Source of the DNA: Thermoplasmata archaeon | Lineage (GTDB): Archaea > Thermoplasmatota > Thermoplasmata > Lutacidiplasmatales > UBA184 | DNA: 64,000 bases | Assembly: GCA_022750195.1 (NCBI GenBank) | Contig: JAKIWE010000005.1 | Span: forward strand, 35,531 to 99,530 | Reading direction: 5' to 3' | Shown here: positions 39,731 to 49,524 of the stretch, piece by piece | Position numbering within the stretch: position 1 is the first letter of the stretch | Layout: every line of letters starts with the position of its first letter | Program-made: the position numbers and the translations under genes | Notes under the pieces: generated by a model | What the model saw: the letters and a program-made list of their open reading frames with translations, nothing else | What the model was told of the DNA's origin: nothing | The model's database searches: none

Positions 39731-41827
39731 GTGAACTTCCGGGTCCCCACACACACGCCGCTGTATGCCACCGTCGCTCTCGCTCTCCTCTCGGTCGTCC
39801 TCATGGTCGCCCCCGTTCAAGGCTCCGGCCCGACCCCCCGACTCGCCCACCACGCGGGGACGGTCGCGCTCGCCTCCTCGGGGCTTTCCGCGGTCGGGGC
39901 GGTGACCACCCCCTCCTCCTCCCTCGCCTCCTCCCTTGCGCTGGGCGTCGATGTGGCGCCCCACTCGATCTGTGCCTTCCAGTCGAACGGTTGCTCCGCT
40001 GGGGTCGGCCAGGCGCGGGTGATGCTCTCGGCGCAGGCGATCGGTAACGGCGTCACCTCCTGGAAGGACGTTCAGGTCGCCTTCGTGATCGAGACGACCC
40101 TGTTCGACGGGGTCTACGATCCGTCGGCGTTGGACTACGGGCAGAACCCGTGCGCCCAGGGCGGCGCCATGCCGTGCGAGGAGTCCAACGGGGTGCCGTT
40201 CTTCATCGCCCACGCCCAGCAGATCGGCAACGCGATCGCCGCGGCGAACCCCCACTCGCACGTCTCCTTCGCGCTCGTCGACTACTTCGCCACGCTCGAC
40301 CAGTTCGACGACGGCGACGGGCAGGAGTACCACGTCGACATCCAGAACTTCGTCCAGTCGCAGTATTTCGGCAGCCAGGTGATCTCGACCTTCCAGGCCC
40401 ACACGCTGGCGGGCGGCTGGGTCTACAGCGACTCGGACTTCTCCGACAATTTCCTCCACTCCTCGGTGATCACCGCGCTCTACGGCACCATCATCGGCAG
40501 CGGCCTCGGCTGGACGAACGACACGCACCACGTGATCGTCTGGCTCGGCTCGACCGCTCCGCGCGACCCGTCCTACCAGGTCAACTACTGTGTCACCCCC
40601 TCCGACTACTCGATGGGGGCGAACTGCTACTCGCCGACCTGCGAGCCGTCCTACGCCTTCGAGAACGGGATCTCGCCGAACTGCGAGGGATGGATCCACA
40701 GCCAGGACGGCAACGTCACGCACTCGATCGCGGCCCTCGCCCACACGGCCCCCGCGTGCACCGGGTCGGTCGGCGGCGTGTGCACGGTCGACATGATCGA
40801 CTACTGGGACGCGATGACCGACCCGTACGCCAAGGACTGGCCGACCGGCCGCCCTGGCGGCGGACCGGGCGGCGTCATTGTCCAGGCGAACACGGCGAAG
40901 ATCATGCTCGCCGGTTGCGACCTCGCGGCTGCCACCGGCGGCACCTGGGACGGCCCGGCGTTCTTCACCTGTCCGGACGGTCAGAGCGGGACGCTCCAGT
41001 ACGTCCAGCACGGCCCCGCGACGAACCCGAACACGCAGAACCCGACGCTCTTTCTCGCTTTGCGTCAGATCGGTTTCGGTCCGGTCGTCGAGACCCAGAC
41101 CGCGGCGGGCACCGACCATCCGTTGTTCCAGTTCGTTTCCTTCGGCAACATCATCGTGGCCGGCGGGGACAATCTGCAGCCGACCTCGGCGTGCACCCGC
41201 AACGGGGTCATCCTGAAGACCTGCCAACTGGTCCCGGCCATCAGCCACCTCGGCGGCCGTGAGGTGCTCGGCTGGAACTGGAGCACCAACGCGACCTCCA
41301 ACATCATGTACGTCGGGGACGCATGGACCGCCTCGTTCAACGTCGTCGCGACCGGGCCACCGTACACCACCGTGCCGGTCGACTCCTGCATCACCGCCGC
41401 GTGCTCCTCGGGCGGCAGCACCGCCTTCAGCGGGATCTTCACCTGGGCGAACTACGTCCCGTACACGAACAACACGGTCATCACGGTCTCCTTCCCCCTC
41501 GGCCAGGTGACCGTCGCCTTCACGCCGCCGCCGCTCGGCCCCGCCGCGCCCCCGCCTCCTCCGCCGCCGCTCCCGCCGGGCATCCCGGTGGCGGCCCCGA
41601 CCGCCGTCCCGGTGCTCACCCAGCTCGGGATCGGCAACACCGTCGGCGTCGGCAACGTCTCGCTGCAGGGAGTCGCCGCCGGGTTCCTCGGCGCCGGTTT
41701 CATGCGCGTGGGGATCAAGAACCGCCCCGTCGCGATGAAGGTCGCCGCGAAGAGCGGCCTCGTCACCTCGAAGTTCGACCGCGAAGGGATCAACAAGAAC
41801 GCCGCGTCGGTCGGGCACTTCGAATAG
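39731..41827 (+). CDS. Large secreted cysteine-containing protein of unknown function
   Basis: 698 residues, GTG start. A signal peptide (ATVALALLSVVLMVAPVQG, about 13-31) is followed by an ectodomain with many cysteines in pairs. VQVAFVIETTLFDGVYDP (about 112-129) faintly resembles the first strand and metal loop of a von Willebrand A domain, but the DxSxS motif is missing. A Pro-rich stalk (APPPPPPPLPPGIPVAAP, about 600-618) precedes a Gly-rich weakly hydrophobic segment and a basic tail. I do not recognise a family. It lies between the MFS permease and the convergent Kelch/Ig-like gene. Confidence 0.65.
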   Translation: MNFRVPTHTPLYATVALALLSVVLMVAPVQGSGPTPRLAHHAGTVALASSGLSAVGAVTTPSSSLASSLALGVDVAPHSICAFQSNGCSAGVGQARVMLSAQAIGNGVTSWKDVQVAFVIETTLFDGVYDPSALDYGQNPCAQGGAMPCEESNGVPFFIAHAQQIGNAIAAANPHSHVSFALVDYFATLDQFDDGDGQEYHVDIQNFVQSQYFGSQVISTFQAHTLAGGWVYSDSDFSDNFLHSSVITALYGTIIGSGLGWTNDTHHVIVWLGSTAPRDPSYQVNYCVTPSDYSMGANCYSPTCEPSYAFENGISPNCEGWIHSQDGNVTHSIAALAHTAPACTGSVGGVCTVDMIDYWDAMTDPYAKDWPTGRPGGGPGGVIVQANTAKIMLAGCDLAAATGGTWDGPAFFTCPDGQSGTLQYVQHGPATNPNTQNPTLFLALRQIGFGPVVETQTAAGTDHPLFQFVSFGNIIVAGGDNLQPTSACTRNGVILKTCQLVPAISHLGGREVLGWNWSTNATSNIMYVGDAWTASFNVVATGPPYTTVPVDSCITAACSSGGSTAFSGIFTWANYVPYTNNTVITVSFPLGQVTVAFTPPPLGPAAPPPPPPPLPPGIPVAAPTAVPVLTQLGIGNTVGVGNVSLQGVAAGFLGAGFMRVGIKNRPVAMKVAAKSGLVTSKFDREGINKNAASVGHFE

Positions 41828-41875
41828 ACGCGCGTCGATCGCGCCGGCCGGAGACCCGGCCCCATCGCGGGGTTA

Positions 41876-44800
41876 CTAGCCTTCCGGCGGCTTGGAGTCC
41901 GGAGAGCTCGGACGCTGAGCGCGGCGCACGATCAAAGCAACGACCAGCGCCACGGCGCCGGCCACCGCGAGCAGGACCGCGCCCACCAGCAGGTAGGGGT
42001 CGAGGGCGCTCCCCGACGGCGATGGGCTCGACGCGTTCGCCGGTCCGACCGTGAGCAAGGTGGTGGCGTTGACGGTCGAGCCGGAGGCGTCGGTGACGTT
42101 GACGCCCACACGGAACTGTCCGGTCTCGGTGGGCGAGCAGGGCAGCGACGGCGTGTTCGCCGACACGCATCCCGGTGGCAGCGTCGAGTAGTCGTACCGT
42201 AGCGGGGCCGTCCCGCCGCTCGCGGTGACTAGGAAGAGCGTGCTGGCCCCCAACGCGATCTTCGACGGGCTGGGATAGAACGCGGTGACCGAAGGAAGGA
42301 CCACATTGGCGGAGAGCAGGACCGTCAGGTGCGCGAGGACCCCCGTGGAATGGCCCGCCGCGTCCTCGACGATCGCCTCGACGAGGAACTTGCCGGAAGC
42401 CGACGGGGCGCAGGCCAGCTGGGGAAGGTTCGCGACCGGGCAACCTGACGGCAAACCGGCATACCGGTAGGCGAGGGTCCCGCTGCCTCCGCTGGCGACG
42501 ACGGAGAGCACCGTCGTCTGCCCAGTGTAATCCGGGTTGGGGGCGGCGCCGAAGGCGGTGACGAGAGGGTCCAACCCCCCGCCGAGCGGCTGCACGGCCA
42601 AGTTGGTGGCCACCAACGTGCTCGAACCGTTCCTCGCGGTCGCCGTGACCTCCACCTGGAACGCGCCCGCGGCGGTGGGGGTGCAGGCGAGGCTCGCCGT
42701 GTCGTTGGAGGCGCAGCCCGGTGGAAGGCCCGTGTAGAGGAAGCTCAGCGCGCCCGCGTTCACCCCCGGGGTGACCGTGAATGCGGTGGTGTTGCCGAGC
42801 ACGATCGTCGACGGTGCTGAGGCGAAGCCGGCGATGTTCGGCCCCGGCGAGCCCGCCGCCCGGACGACGAGCTGCGTCGTCCCCTGGGCGCGAAGGCCCT
42901 CCGAGTCGAGGACGTTGATCTGAACCGAATACGTCCCCACCGCCTGCGGCGAGCAGGGGAAGGTCAGGTTGGCGGCCGACGCATTGGCGGCGGACGCACA
43001 CGAGCTAGGGAGGCCGGTGTAGCCGATCGCGAACGGCGCGACGCCGCCGGAGAGCTGGGCGAGGAAGGTCGTGGCGTTCCCGACGGTGACGGTCGCCGGG
43101 GCCGCTGCGAAGGCGAGGACCGTTGGGTCGGGTACGATCTCGAGGACGAGGGCCCCAAAGCTCGAGTTCGTTCCCGAATCGTGGACCGAGACGTTGACGT
43201 CGAAGGTCCCGGTGACGGAGGGGACGCAGTCGAGGATCGAGAGGTTCGCGGAGGCGCAGCCGGACGGCAGCCCGGCGTAGGCGAAGGAGTACGGCGGGGC
43301 GCCCCCGTGAACCGTCGTGGAGAACTGTGCGGTCAGCCCGAGGTCGAGGATCGGCGCGGTAGCGTGGAAGCCCGAGATGGTGAGAGGTCCCACGGAGGAG
43401 GAGCTACCGCCCCACGCCCAAAGATCTGGACAGAGGTCGTTGAAGAACACCTCGCAGCTAGGGTCCTGGTAGTTGTTGGGGTACCAGCCGCTCGTCCCTC
43501 CGAACAACAGCGCGGCGCCCACCGTCGGGTCGTACTCGAAGGAGGCGCCGCTTCGGTTGTACGGCGACAGCGTGGTCGGGAGCACGGACCAGCTACCTCG
43601 AGCGAACGACCAAGTGTCGCCCCACCAAACGCCCGGGGTCGACGTGCCGCCGAACAGTAGGACGCTCTGGTTACGGGTGTCGTAGGTCATCGCCGCGTCG
43701 GTGCGTGCCGCCGGCGCGGGGCCGACGCTGGCGGTGCGATTCGTCCACGTACCGCCAGCGTACGTCCAGGTCTGGTTCTGGCTGAGGCTCCAGGCGGACA
43801 GGCTATAGGTCGTTCGGGCGAAGGTGCCGAAGAGGAGCACGTAGCCATCCGCCGCATCGTAGACCATCCGGTTCGTCGCCTCCGCCGGAGGGCTCGCGGT
43901 GATCGACCCGGTCCGGTTCGTCCACACACCGCCCACGAAACTCCAGGTGTCCCGATAGTCTCCGGCGTACGGGAACGTCAAAGCGGCATCTCCTCCGAAG
44001 AGCAGCACGTAGCCGTCGGCCGCGTCGAAGACCATCGTTCCGGCGGTGCGGATCGACGGGGCCTTGCTGGGGGCGAGCTGCGTCCAGGTCCCGGCTAGGA
44101 ACTTCCACGTGTCGTTGAGTGCCTGGCCCGCGGCGTCGCCGCCGAACAGGAGGATGTAGCCGTCCGACGCGTCGTAGACCATCCCCGCGCGCTCCCGGGC
44201 CGGCGGTGACGGGTTCGGCGTGAGGTTGATCCACGCCCCCTGCCCGGTGTAGGCCCACGTGTCTCCGTGGTCGGGGCACGTCGAGCTGGAGGGGGTGGCG
44301 CAGGTGCTGCCTCCGAACATCACTTCGTAGCCGTCCGCGGCGTCGTAGGCGGTGGCGGCGTTGGCGCGAGGAGGGGGCGTCGGCGGCGAGTGGTTCGTCC
44401 ATCCGCCGCCGCTGAACGACCAGGTGTCCGCGAGCGGACTGACCCCGATCCCGCCGAACAGAACGAGGTAGGCGGACCCGGCGTCGTAGGCGGTCGCGGC
44501 ATCGAGCCGCTGGATAGGGCCGCTCGTGTAGCTCACGGCGCTCCAGTCGCCTGACTTGAACGCCCACAGCGTCTCGAGCGTCGTCGCGTTCCAGGAGTAG
44601 GCCGTCGTGTAGAGGATCTCCTGATCGTTCGCGTCGTAGCTGAAGGCGTCCGGTTGCGGCACCGGGGGGGAGTGCGCCGGTGCCATCTGGGTCCAGTTGC
44701 CCTTCGTGAAGTTCCAGGTGTCGTTGAGCGCGATGTAGTAGGACGTGGCCATCCCGCCGAAGAGGAGCAGGTAGCCGTCGTAGGCATCGTAGGCGAGGCC

Positions 44801-45688
44801 CGCCTGCGAACGCGCGGAGGGAGCGGTCACCGGCGTGAGCTCGGTCCAGCTTCCTCCGACGAACTTCCAGGTGTCGTTGGACCCCCGGGGATAGCTCGCG
44901 GTGTCGCCCCCGAAGAGGACCAGGTAGCCGTCGCCGGTGTCGTCGGCGAAGCTCGCGCCGGTGCTCGCCGGAGGCGAGGTGGTCGGGGTGAGCTCCGTCC
45001 AGCTCCCGGAGCGGTAGCTCCAGGTCTGGCCGGCGGAGGGGCAGGGGGTGGAGGAGTAGCCGACGTACAGGCCTCCGAAGAAGACGACGTACCCGTCCTC
45101 GCTGTCGTACGCCAGGCTCGAGCCCGCACAGGCGACTGGACCGCCGGTCGTCGCGATCGGCGTCCAGTTGCCGAACGCGTACGCCCAGGTGTCCGAGACA
45201 CCCCCGGTCGCGTTGTAATCCGGTACCATCCCGAAGAGGAGTACGTAGCTATCCCATGCGTCGTACGTGATCTCGAAGGCGTTCGGTTGTTGGGGAGGGG
45301 GGTTGGGGCCGGTCAGGCCCCAGCCGGCGCCCCCGCCCAGAGGAGCCGGGCGGGCCGGGTCCGGCGGCGTTCCGCAGAGCCCCGGGACGGGCATTCGGAG
45401 AGCCGCGCAGACCGTCAGGGGAGAACGCGTGTGCCGGTTGATCCCCGCGGCCAGGTCGAGGAGAGCGTGCTGCAACTCCCCGGTCTTCAGCAGGGGGTGG
45501 GCGATCCGAAGTGGGGGTGCCGGGAGAGTGGAAGCGCCCGAGGCGAGGAGGTGGCTCCCACTCGAGGACGAGAAGGCGCTGGTTCCGGCGAGCCCGGCAA
45601 CGAGGAGGACGGCGATCCAGCGAGGTCCTCGGTGCGGTCGCCCGCTAGGGATTCCGGTGGAAGGGGTCGGCCGGGACGAGGCTTGCAC
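41876..45688 (-). CDS. Giant Kelch / Ig-like repeat surface protein
   Basis: 1270 residues. Signal segment WIAVLLVAGLAGTSAF near 26-41. About a dozen Kelch repeats (each with YDAYDGYLLLFGG-like and NDTWxF motifs) fill the first 750 residues. Then five Ig-like repeats, each with Y-x-G/T-LP-x-x-C, then 8-16 residues, then C-x-P/S, occupy about 770-1210. The two cysteines of each repeat could form a disulphide. A C-terminal TM helix (YLLVGAVLLAVAGAVALVVA) and a basic tail anchor it. It is divergent from the HTH_10 regulator gene, which may control it. Confidence 0.8.
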   Translation of the reverse strand: MQASSRPTPSTGIPSGRPHRGPRWIAVLLVAGLAGTSAFSSSSGSHLLASGASTLPAPPLRIAHPLLKTGELQHALLDLAAGINRHTRSPLTVCAALRMPVPGLCGTPPDPARPAPLGGGAGWGLTGPNPPPQQPNAFEITYDAWDSYVLLFGMVPDYNATGGVSDTWAYAFGNWTPIATTGGPVACAGSSLAYDSEDGYVVFFGGLYVGYSSTPCPSAGQTWSYRSGSWTELTPTTSPPASTGASFADDTGDGYLVLFGGDTASYPRGSNDTWKFVGGSWTELTPVTAPSARSQAGLAYDAYDGYLLLFGGMATSYYIALNDTWNFTKGNWTQMAPAHSPPVPQPDAFSYDANDQEILYTTAYSWNATTLETLWAFKSGDWSAVSYTSGPIQRLDAATAYDAGSAYLVLFGGIGVSPLADTWSFSGGGWTNHSPPTPPPRANAATAYDAADGYEVMFGGSTCATPSSSTCPDHGDTWAYTGQGAWINLTPNPSPPARERAGMVYDASDGYILLFGGDAAGQALNDTWKFLAGTWTQLAPSKAPSIRTAGTMVFDAADGYVLLFGGDAALTFPYAGDYRDTWSFVGGVWTNRTGSITASPPAEATNRMVYDAADGYVLLFGTFARTTYSLSAWSLSQNQTWTYAGGTWTNRTASVGPAPAARTDAAMTYDTRNQSVLLFGGTSTPGVWWGDTWSFARGSWSVLPTTLSPYNRSGASFEYDPTVGAALLFGGTSGWYPNNYQDPSCEVFFNDLCPDLWAWGGSSSSVGPLTISGFHATAPILDLGLTAQFSTTVHGGAPPYSFAYAGLPSGCASANLSILDCVPSVTGTFDVNVSVHDSGTNSSFGALVLEIVPDPTVLAFAAAPATVTVGNATTFLAQLSGGVAPFAIGYTGLPSSCASAANASAANLTFPCSPQAVGTYSVQINVLDSEGLRAQGTTQLVVRAAGSPGPNIAGFASAPSTIVLGNTTAFTVTPGVNAGALSFLYTGLPPGCASNDTASLACTPTAAGAFQVEVTATARNGSSTLVATNLAVQPLGGGLDPLVTAFGAAPNPDYTGQTTVLSVVASGGSGTLAYRYAGLPSGCPVANLPQLACAPSASGKFLVEAIVEDAAGHSTGVLAHLTVLLSANVVLPSVTAFYPSPSKIALGASTLFLVTASGGTAPLRYDYSTLPPGCVSANTPSLPCSPTETGQFRVGVNVTDASGSTVNATTLLTVGPANASSPSPSGSALDPYLLVGAVLLAVAGAVALVVALIVRRAQRPSSPDSKPPEG

Positions 45689-45844
45689 CGGCCCTACGAC
45701 CCACCCGTGCGTTAAGAAGGTCGTCCCAAATTATTCCGCACCGCCTCGCGCCCCCAGAACGCGGTAGGACGACGGCGACGCCGAGCGACGGACGCGGGCG
45801 TCCCTCGAGCCGGGAGCGGGTCGAGGATTGACCCTCCCGCCGTC

Positions 45845-45853
45845 GCCTATATC
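45845..45853 (+). promoter_or_regulatory. TATA box of the HTH_10 regulator gene
   Basis: CCTATATCC on the + strand, about 50 bases before the ATG at 45900. It predicts a leader of roughly 25 bases that would include GGAGGGAC. It also argues against the upstream alternative start at 45828. Confidence 0.45.
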
Positions 45854-45899
45854 CGAGAGAATCTCAATCGGGGCCTCGGAGGGACGTCGACCCGAGGGT

Positions 45900-46694
45900 A
45901 TGTCCCGACGAGGATCTCCTCGCGTCGGTACCGGTCCCGGCGCCCATGCAGCGGGCGCTCGCGCCGTCACGCGCCACCCGGTGTCCGACGACCAAGGCCG
46001 CCTGCGGGAGCTTCGGCGCCACGCAGGGAAGGCGCCGGACGACCGCATCGTCCTCGCGACCCTCCGGATTCGAATCCCGAAAGGCGTCTGGACCGGTCCG
46101 TTCTCCAGGACCCACCCGAACACCCGGCTGGAGGCGCTCAACCGCACCGAGGTCGTCCCCGATGTGTCGGTCTCGGACTACTGGATCGAGGGCTCCCCTC
46201 CGGGCTCTTGGGCCCGGGAGATCCTGGAGTACCCGGACGTGCTCCGCGCGGAGAGCCTGGCGGAGGTCGGCGGCGGCTGCCTCTACCGGATCACGTACCA
46301 GAATCCGCAGATTGTGAGCCTCTACCGACGACTCCACTTGCCGATCCAATTCCCGCTTCGCATTCAGGCCGGCTACATCCTCTGGGAGGTCGTCGCGCGC
46401 GCCTCCGAATTCCAGGAGGTCCTCGAGTACTCTCGCTCGACCGACCCGGAGATGACCATCGTCTCGATCCGCCGCCGACCGCTCCGTACCCATCTGCCGC
46501 AGCTGACCGAGACCCAGGAGAGGCTCCTGCGGGATGCGATGGCCGCCGGCTACTTTGCCGTCCCGCGCGGGATCACGCTCACCAACTTGGCGAAGAAGCT
46601 CCAGCGGAGCAAGTCGTCGATCTCCGAGTCGATCGCGCTCATCGAACAGAAGCTCTTGGAGACCGCCGTCCGGGCCCCGTTCGCACCTCGCTGA
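45900..46694 (+). CDS. HTH_10 (bacterio-opsin activator type) transcriptional regulator
   Basis: About 264 residues from the ATG at 45900; a start at 45828 would lie upstream of the TATA-like box. The N-terminal domain (about 40-190) is an alpha/beta region (TLRIRIPKGVWTGPFSRTHP onward) typical of Bat-like regulators. The C terminus has the HTH_10 signature: LTETQERLLRDAMAAGYFAV, PRGITLTNLAKKLQRSKSSI, SESIALIEQKLLE. Such proteins are archaeal transcription factors that often respond to redox, light or envelope cues. It is divergent from the 1270-residue surface protein. Confidence 0.85.
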   Translation: MSRRGSPRVGTGPGAHAAGARAVTRHPVSDDQGRLRELRRHAGKAPDDRIVLATLRIRIPKGVWTGPFSRTHPNTRLEALNRTEVVPDVSVSDYWIEGSPPGSWAREILEYPDVLRAESLAEVGGGCLYRITYQNPQIVSLYRRLHLPIQFPLRIQAGYILWEVVARASEFQEVLEYSRSTDPEMTIVSIRRRPLRTHLPQLTETQERLLRDAMAAGYFAVPRGITLTNLAKKLQRSKSSISESIALIEQKLLETAVRAPFAPR

Positions 46695-46821
46695 CTCCGC
46701 GGGGTGCCGGGACCGGAAGCGCCCGTACCCGCGCTCGAGCGAACCCGCGCGGCCCGAACCCGTTCGGAGGGCCGAAGGTGTTCGGGCCCGGCTCTTGCCA
46801 GGATCCCCCCTCCGAGGGAGT

Positions 46822-47583
46822 GTGCCCCGAACCCCACGTACGGCGCTCAACCGGAGCAGCCACCCGGCGCCGCTCCCCGGCCCGGACCAATCGGTCCTGA
46901 TCCACGGGAGCATGGACGACGCGCTCGCCGTCGTCGCGGTCGGGATCGCCGTGCGAGCCCGCCTCCCGTTCGCGTGGGCCGAGTTCGCCGACCCACGGTC
47001 GGAGCTAGATCCGTCCCTCCGTTCGAAACTGGCGGAATTCGCCGCCAGCTCGCTGGTTGAGGTGGCCGGGGTCGAGGGGCTTCGCACGCCCGCCGGTTTG
47101 GAGGGCTCGGTCGAGCGGTTGATCCGCTCGGGGACGCTCTCGCGCGACCTCCAAGTACGGTTGGACGGGTTCCTTCACTTCCCGCCCGTCGTGCAACGGC
47201 TCGCGAGCGGGCTCGACCCGGCCGGCGGCCATCTGGCGATCCTGCTCACGGGCCTGCACGTTCTCCCAGAGCGGCTCCGCTCGGCCACCGTCGCCAGGCG
47301 CGAACTCCATGAGGCGCTCCACCGAGAAGGGATCAGCCTCGTCGCGACGTTCCACGGGACCGCACCGGGGAGCCTCGCCGAGGCCTTCGACCGCGTGTTG
47401 CGAATCGAGGCGTCCGCCGGCGGCGGATGGAGGGACGCGGTGGTCGGGCTCGAACGAGGTCCTCCGGGACAACCCACGCCCCCGGACGAGCGACTGAGCT
47501 CCCTCGGCCGGGATCTTCGGCTGGGTGCTGGTAAGTGGGAACAGCCAAAACCAACCTCCTCACGAAACGCGGTCGACCTCTAA
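46822..47583 (+). CDS. RecA/KaiC-fold protein lacking a P-loop
   Basis: About 253 residues from GTG 46822; the exact start is uncertain because the frame is open into the regulator gene. MDDALAVVAVGIAVRARLPF near the N terminus, the strand LAILLTGLHVLPERL and the segment SLVATFHGTAPGSLAEAFDR, then RVLRIEASAGGGWRDAVVGLE, resemble the later part of a KaiC/RadA ATPase domain, but no Walker A is present. It follows the HTH_10 gene and converges on a KaiC-like gene with an intact P-loop, so a regulatory trio is plausible. Family assignment is tentative. Confidence 0.45.
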   Translation: MPRTPRTALNRSSHPAPLPGPDQSVLIHGSMDDALAVVAVGIAVRARLPFAWAEFADPRSELDPSLRSKLAEFAASSLVEVAGVEGLRTPAGLEGSVERLIRSGTLSRDLQVRLDGFLHFPPVVQRLASGLDPAGGHLAILLTGLHVLPERLRSATVARRELHEALHREGISLVATFHGTAPGSLAEAFDRVLRIEASAGGGWRDAVVGLERGPPGQPTPPDERLSSLGRDLRLGAGKWEQPKPTSSRNAVDL

Positions 47584-47760
47584 CCAGCGTGCGCCCCCAA
47601 TCTTCTGATTCTCGGATTCGCGGATCCCCCTCCGTCGGCGAAGTCCCCGCGCTTCGTTGACCCCGGTGGATCTCGCGGCCGGAGCGGTCCGGCCGTTCGT
47701 CGCTGGGGTCCGGTACCACGCGTGGGGACCGGAGGGATCGCGTCGGCGAACGGCGGTCCT

Positions 47761-49332
47761 TCAGATCATCGGGTCTAACCGGTAGCGGGGATCTCCGGGT
47801 TCCCACGACAAGAGGTGCGGGGCGGTCTCCGGTCGGAGCCCGGTGACGAACACGCGACCGTGCTTGCCGTCGAGCCGGAGCCGAAGGTCGGCGATCCCCC
47901 GAGCCGCCTGGGAGAGCGGATCCCCGGCGCGAGAGATGCCCAGGCCGTGGAACCCAGGGAGTTCGGCGTACCGTGCGACCAGAACCGGAAAGGTCGCGGG
48001 GTCGTACTGGGCTCCGGTCAAGGCAGCGACCGCGCGCAACCCATCGAACGCCAGGAGGAACACGGCCGCGTGGCCCGCCTCCGTCTCCTTGAGGAACTTT
48101 AGCCCCTCCGTGAAGCTCGGCGCGACCCTCGCCACGGTCCCCGCCTCGGCCGAGGCCGCTCGGGCGGCCGGGACACGGAGCGGGAGCAACGTCGATTTGA
48201 GCAGCGGATGGGACTCCTCGCCGCCAGCGCTGAGGACCCGCAATCCGGTCGCCACCGTCTGCTCCGGCATCCATCCGGAGAGCGTGTCGACCATCCTCTC
48301 CGGCACCGTGCTGGGAAGGGGGACCCAGAGCACGCGACCGCCCGTGCGAAGCGTATGCGCCACGAACGGCAGGACGAGCGCGGGGATCACGTCGTCCGGG
48401 ACCAGCTCGCCGAGCTCCAAGCCGGAGATGGCACCGAGCCGGAGCCACCCGAAGACCCGCGCCCAGGCGTTCGTCCCGGGCCAAAGGTACCCGGGCCTTT
48501 CCGCGGGGGCTGGGTCCGGAGGAGCGACCGGCGGACGGAAATTGGACGGCAGCGGGATCGCGCACCGGAACCGGCCGTCGGCGAGGCTGTAGGGATACTC
48601 GGCCGTGCCGATCGTCACGCCGCGCATCTTCTGGAGCTGGAGCACCCGGATCCTCCCCCCCGGAAGCGCGTCGAAGCCGGTCTCGACGATGGCGTCCGCC
48701 GTGGAGACCGATTGGTGCAGGACCTCGGTGTCTCCGACCAGGATGAGGTGGACCGGCGTGCCTCGAAGGGCCGAGCGCAGCGCCTGGATCTCCCGGTCGG
48801 CGACCGGGGAGGCGCCCTCCCCTCCGGCAGACCGCCCGGTGGGCAGGGGGGTGGTCGGCATCCACGGGTCGACGACGACGTACGCACGGTCGGTCGTCCC
48901 GATACGGGCCACGAGCTCGTCGACCCAGGGCGGCCGGAGCGGCTCCGACGCATCGTCCACGGCCCCGGCCGCCAGCATCGGGCCACCTCGGTCGTCCCTT
49001 GAGTGATGATCGATCCGTCCGTTCTCGGACTGCGAGAGCCGCAGGATCGGTGGCCGGCGTCGGCGATCGCTTGGACCGGGTGTCGCAGGGACCTGGTCGG
49101 CGTCGCTGGTCGACACCACGACCCGCTGCCCGTCGATCGGGTCGATGAGTTCCGTGGCGAGCGTCGACTTCCCCGAACCCGGGGGCCCGCGGATGATCAG
49201 GACATGCCCGCCGGCGAGGGCGAGGAACTGCCGAAGTTCGCGCGGGATCTCCGGCGCGCCTTGCGCCGGCGGCCGCTCCCGCGACTCCTCGTCGCCTCCT
49301 TCCGGCTCCGGAGGGGGATCTCGGGCGGACAT
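47761..49332 (-). CDS. RecA-superfamily (KaiC/GvpD-like) ATPase
   Basis: 523 residues. After an acidic/Pro-rich N terminus, GGHVLIIRGPPGSGKSTLAT (Walker A near residues 47-54) and YVVVDPWMPTT (Walker B-like near 155) define an ATPase domain. A second RecA-like domain follows (GRVLWVPLPSTVPERMV, LLAFDGLRAVAAL), ending in DLRLRLDGKHGRVFVTGLRP, as KaiC-like proteins do. Archaeal KaiC-like proteins are thought to be signalling hubs linked to HTH regulators. A TATA-like TTGATATC about 25 bases upstream of the ATG suggests a leaderless mRNA. Function here is unknown. Confidence 0.65.
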   Translation of the reverse strand: MSARDPPPEPEGGDEESRERPPAQGAPEIPRELRQFLALAGGHVLIIRGPPGSGKSTLATELIDPIDGQRVVVSTSDADQVPATPGPSDRRRRPPILRLSQSENGRIDHHSRDDRGGPMLAAGAVDDASEPLRPPWVDELVARIGTTDRAYVVVDPWMPTTPLPTGRSAGGEGASPVADREIQALRSALRGTPVHLILVGDTEVLHQSVSTADAIVETGFDALPGGRIRVLQLQKMRGVTIGTAEYPYSLADGRFRCAIPLPSNFRPPVAPPDPAPAERPGYLWPGTNAWARVFGWLRLGAISGLELGELVPDDVIPALVLPFVAHTLRTGGRVLWVPLPSTVPERMVDTLSGWMPEQTVATGLRVLSAGGEESHPLLKSTLLPLRVPAARAASAEAGTVARVAPSFTEGLKFLKETEAGHAAVFLLAFDGLRAVAALTGAQYDPATFPVLVARYAELPGFHGLGISRAGDPLSQAARGIADLRLRLDGKHGRVFVTGLRPETAPHLLSWEPGDPRYRLDPMI

Positions 49333-49524
49333 CCGTCAACAGAGAGGCGGAAGCCGAGGATATCAACCCTCGTTGCGGAGGGTGGTCTCGTTTCGTGCGA
49401 CGTACTTCGCTACGCACACGAGGGACGGTGGAATCCCCCTCTCCCGGAGGCGCTTTAAGGACGGGGGGAAGTGGGCGGAGGACCTCCTCCGGGCAGCCGT
49501 CGAGCAGGTCAGTAGGTAGGAAAC

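Noticed and set aside
39617..41818. 733-residue open frame on the minus strand
   Set aside because: Antisense to the secreted 698-residue protein that has a signal peptide. Its composition is Arg/Asp/Gly/Val-rich shadow sequence.
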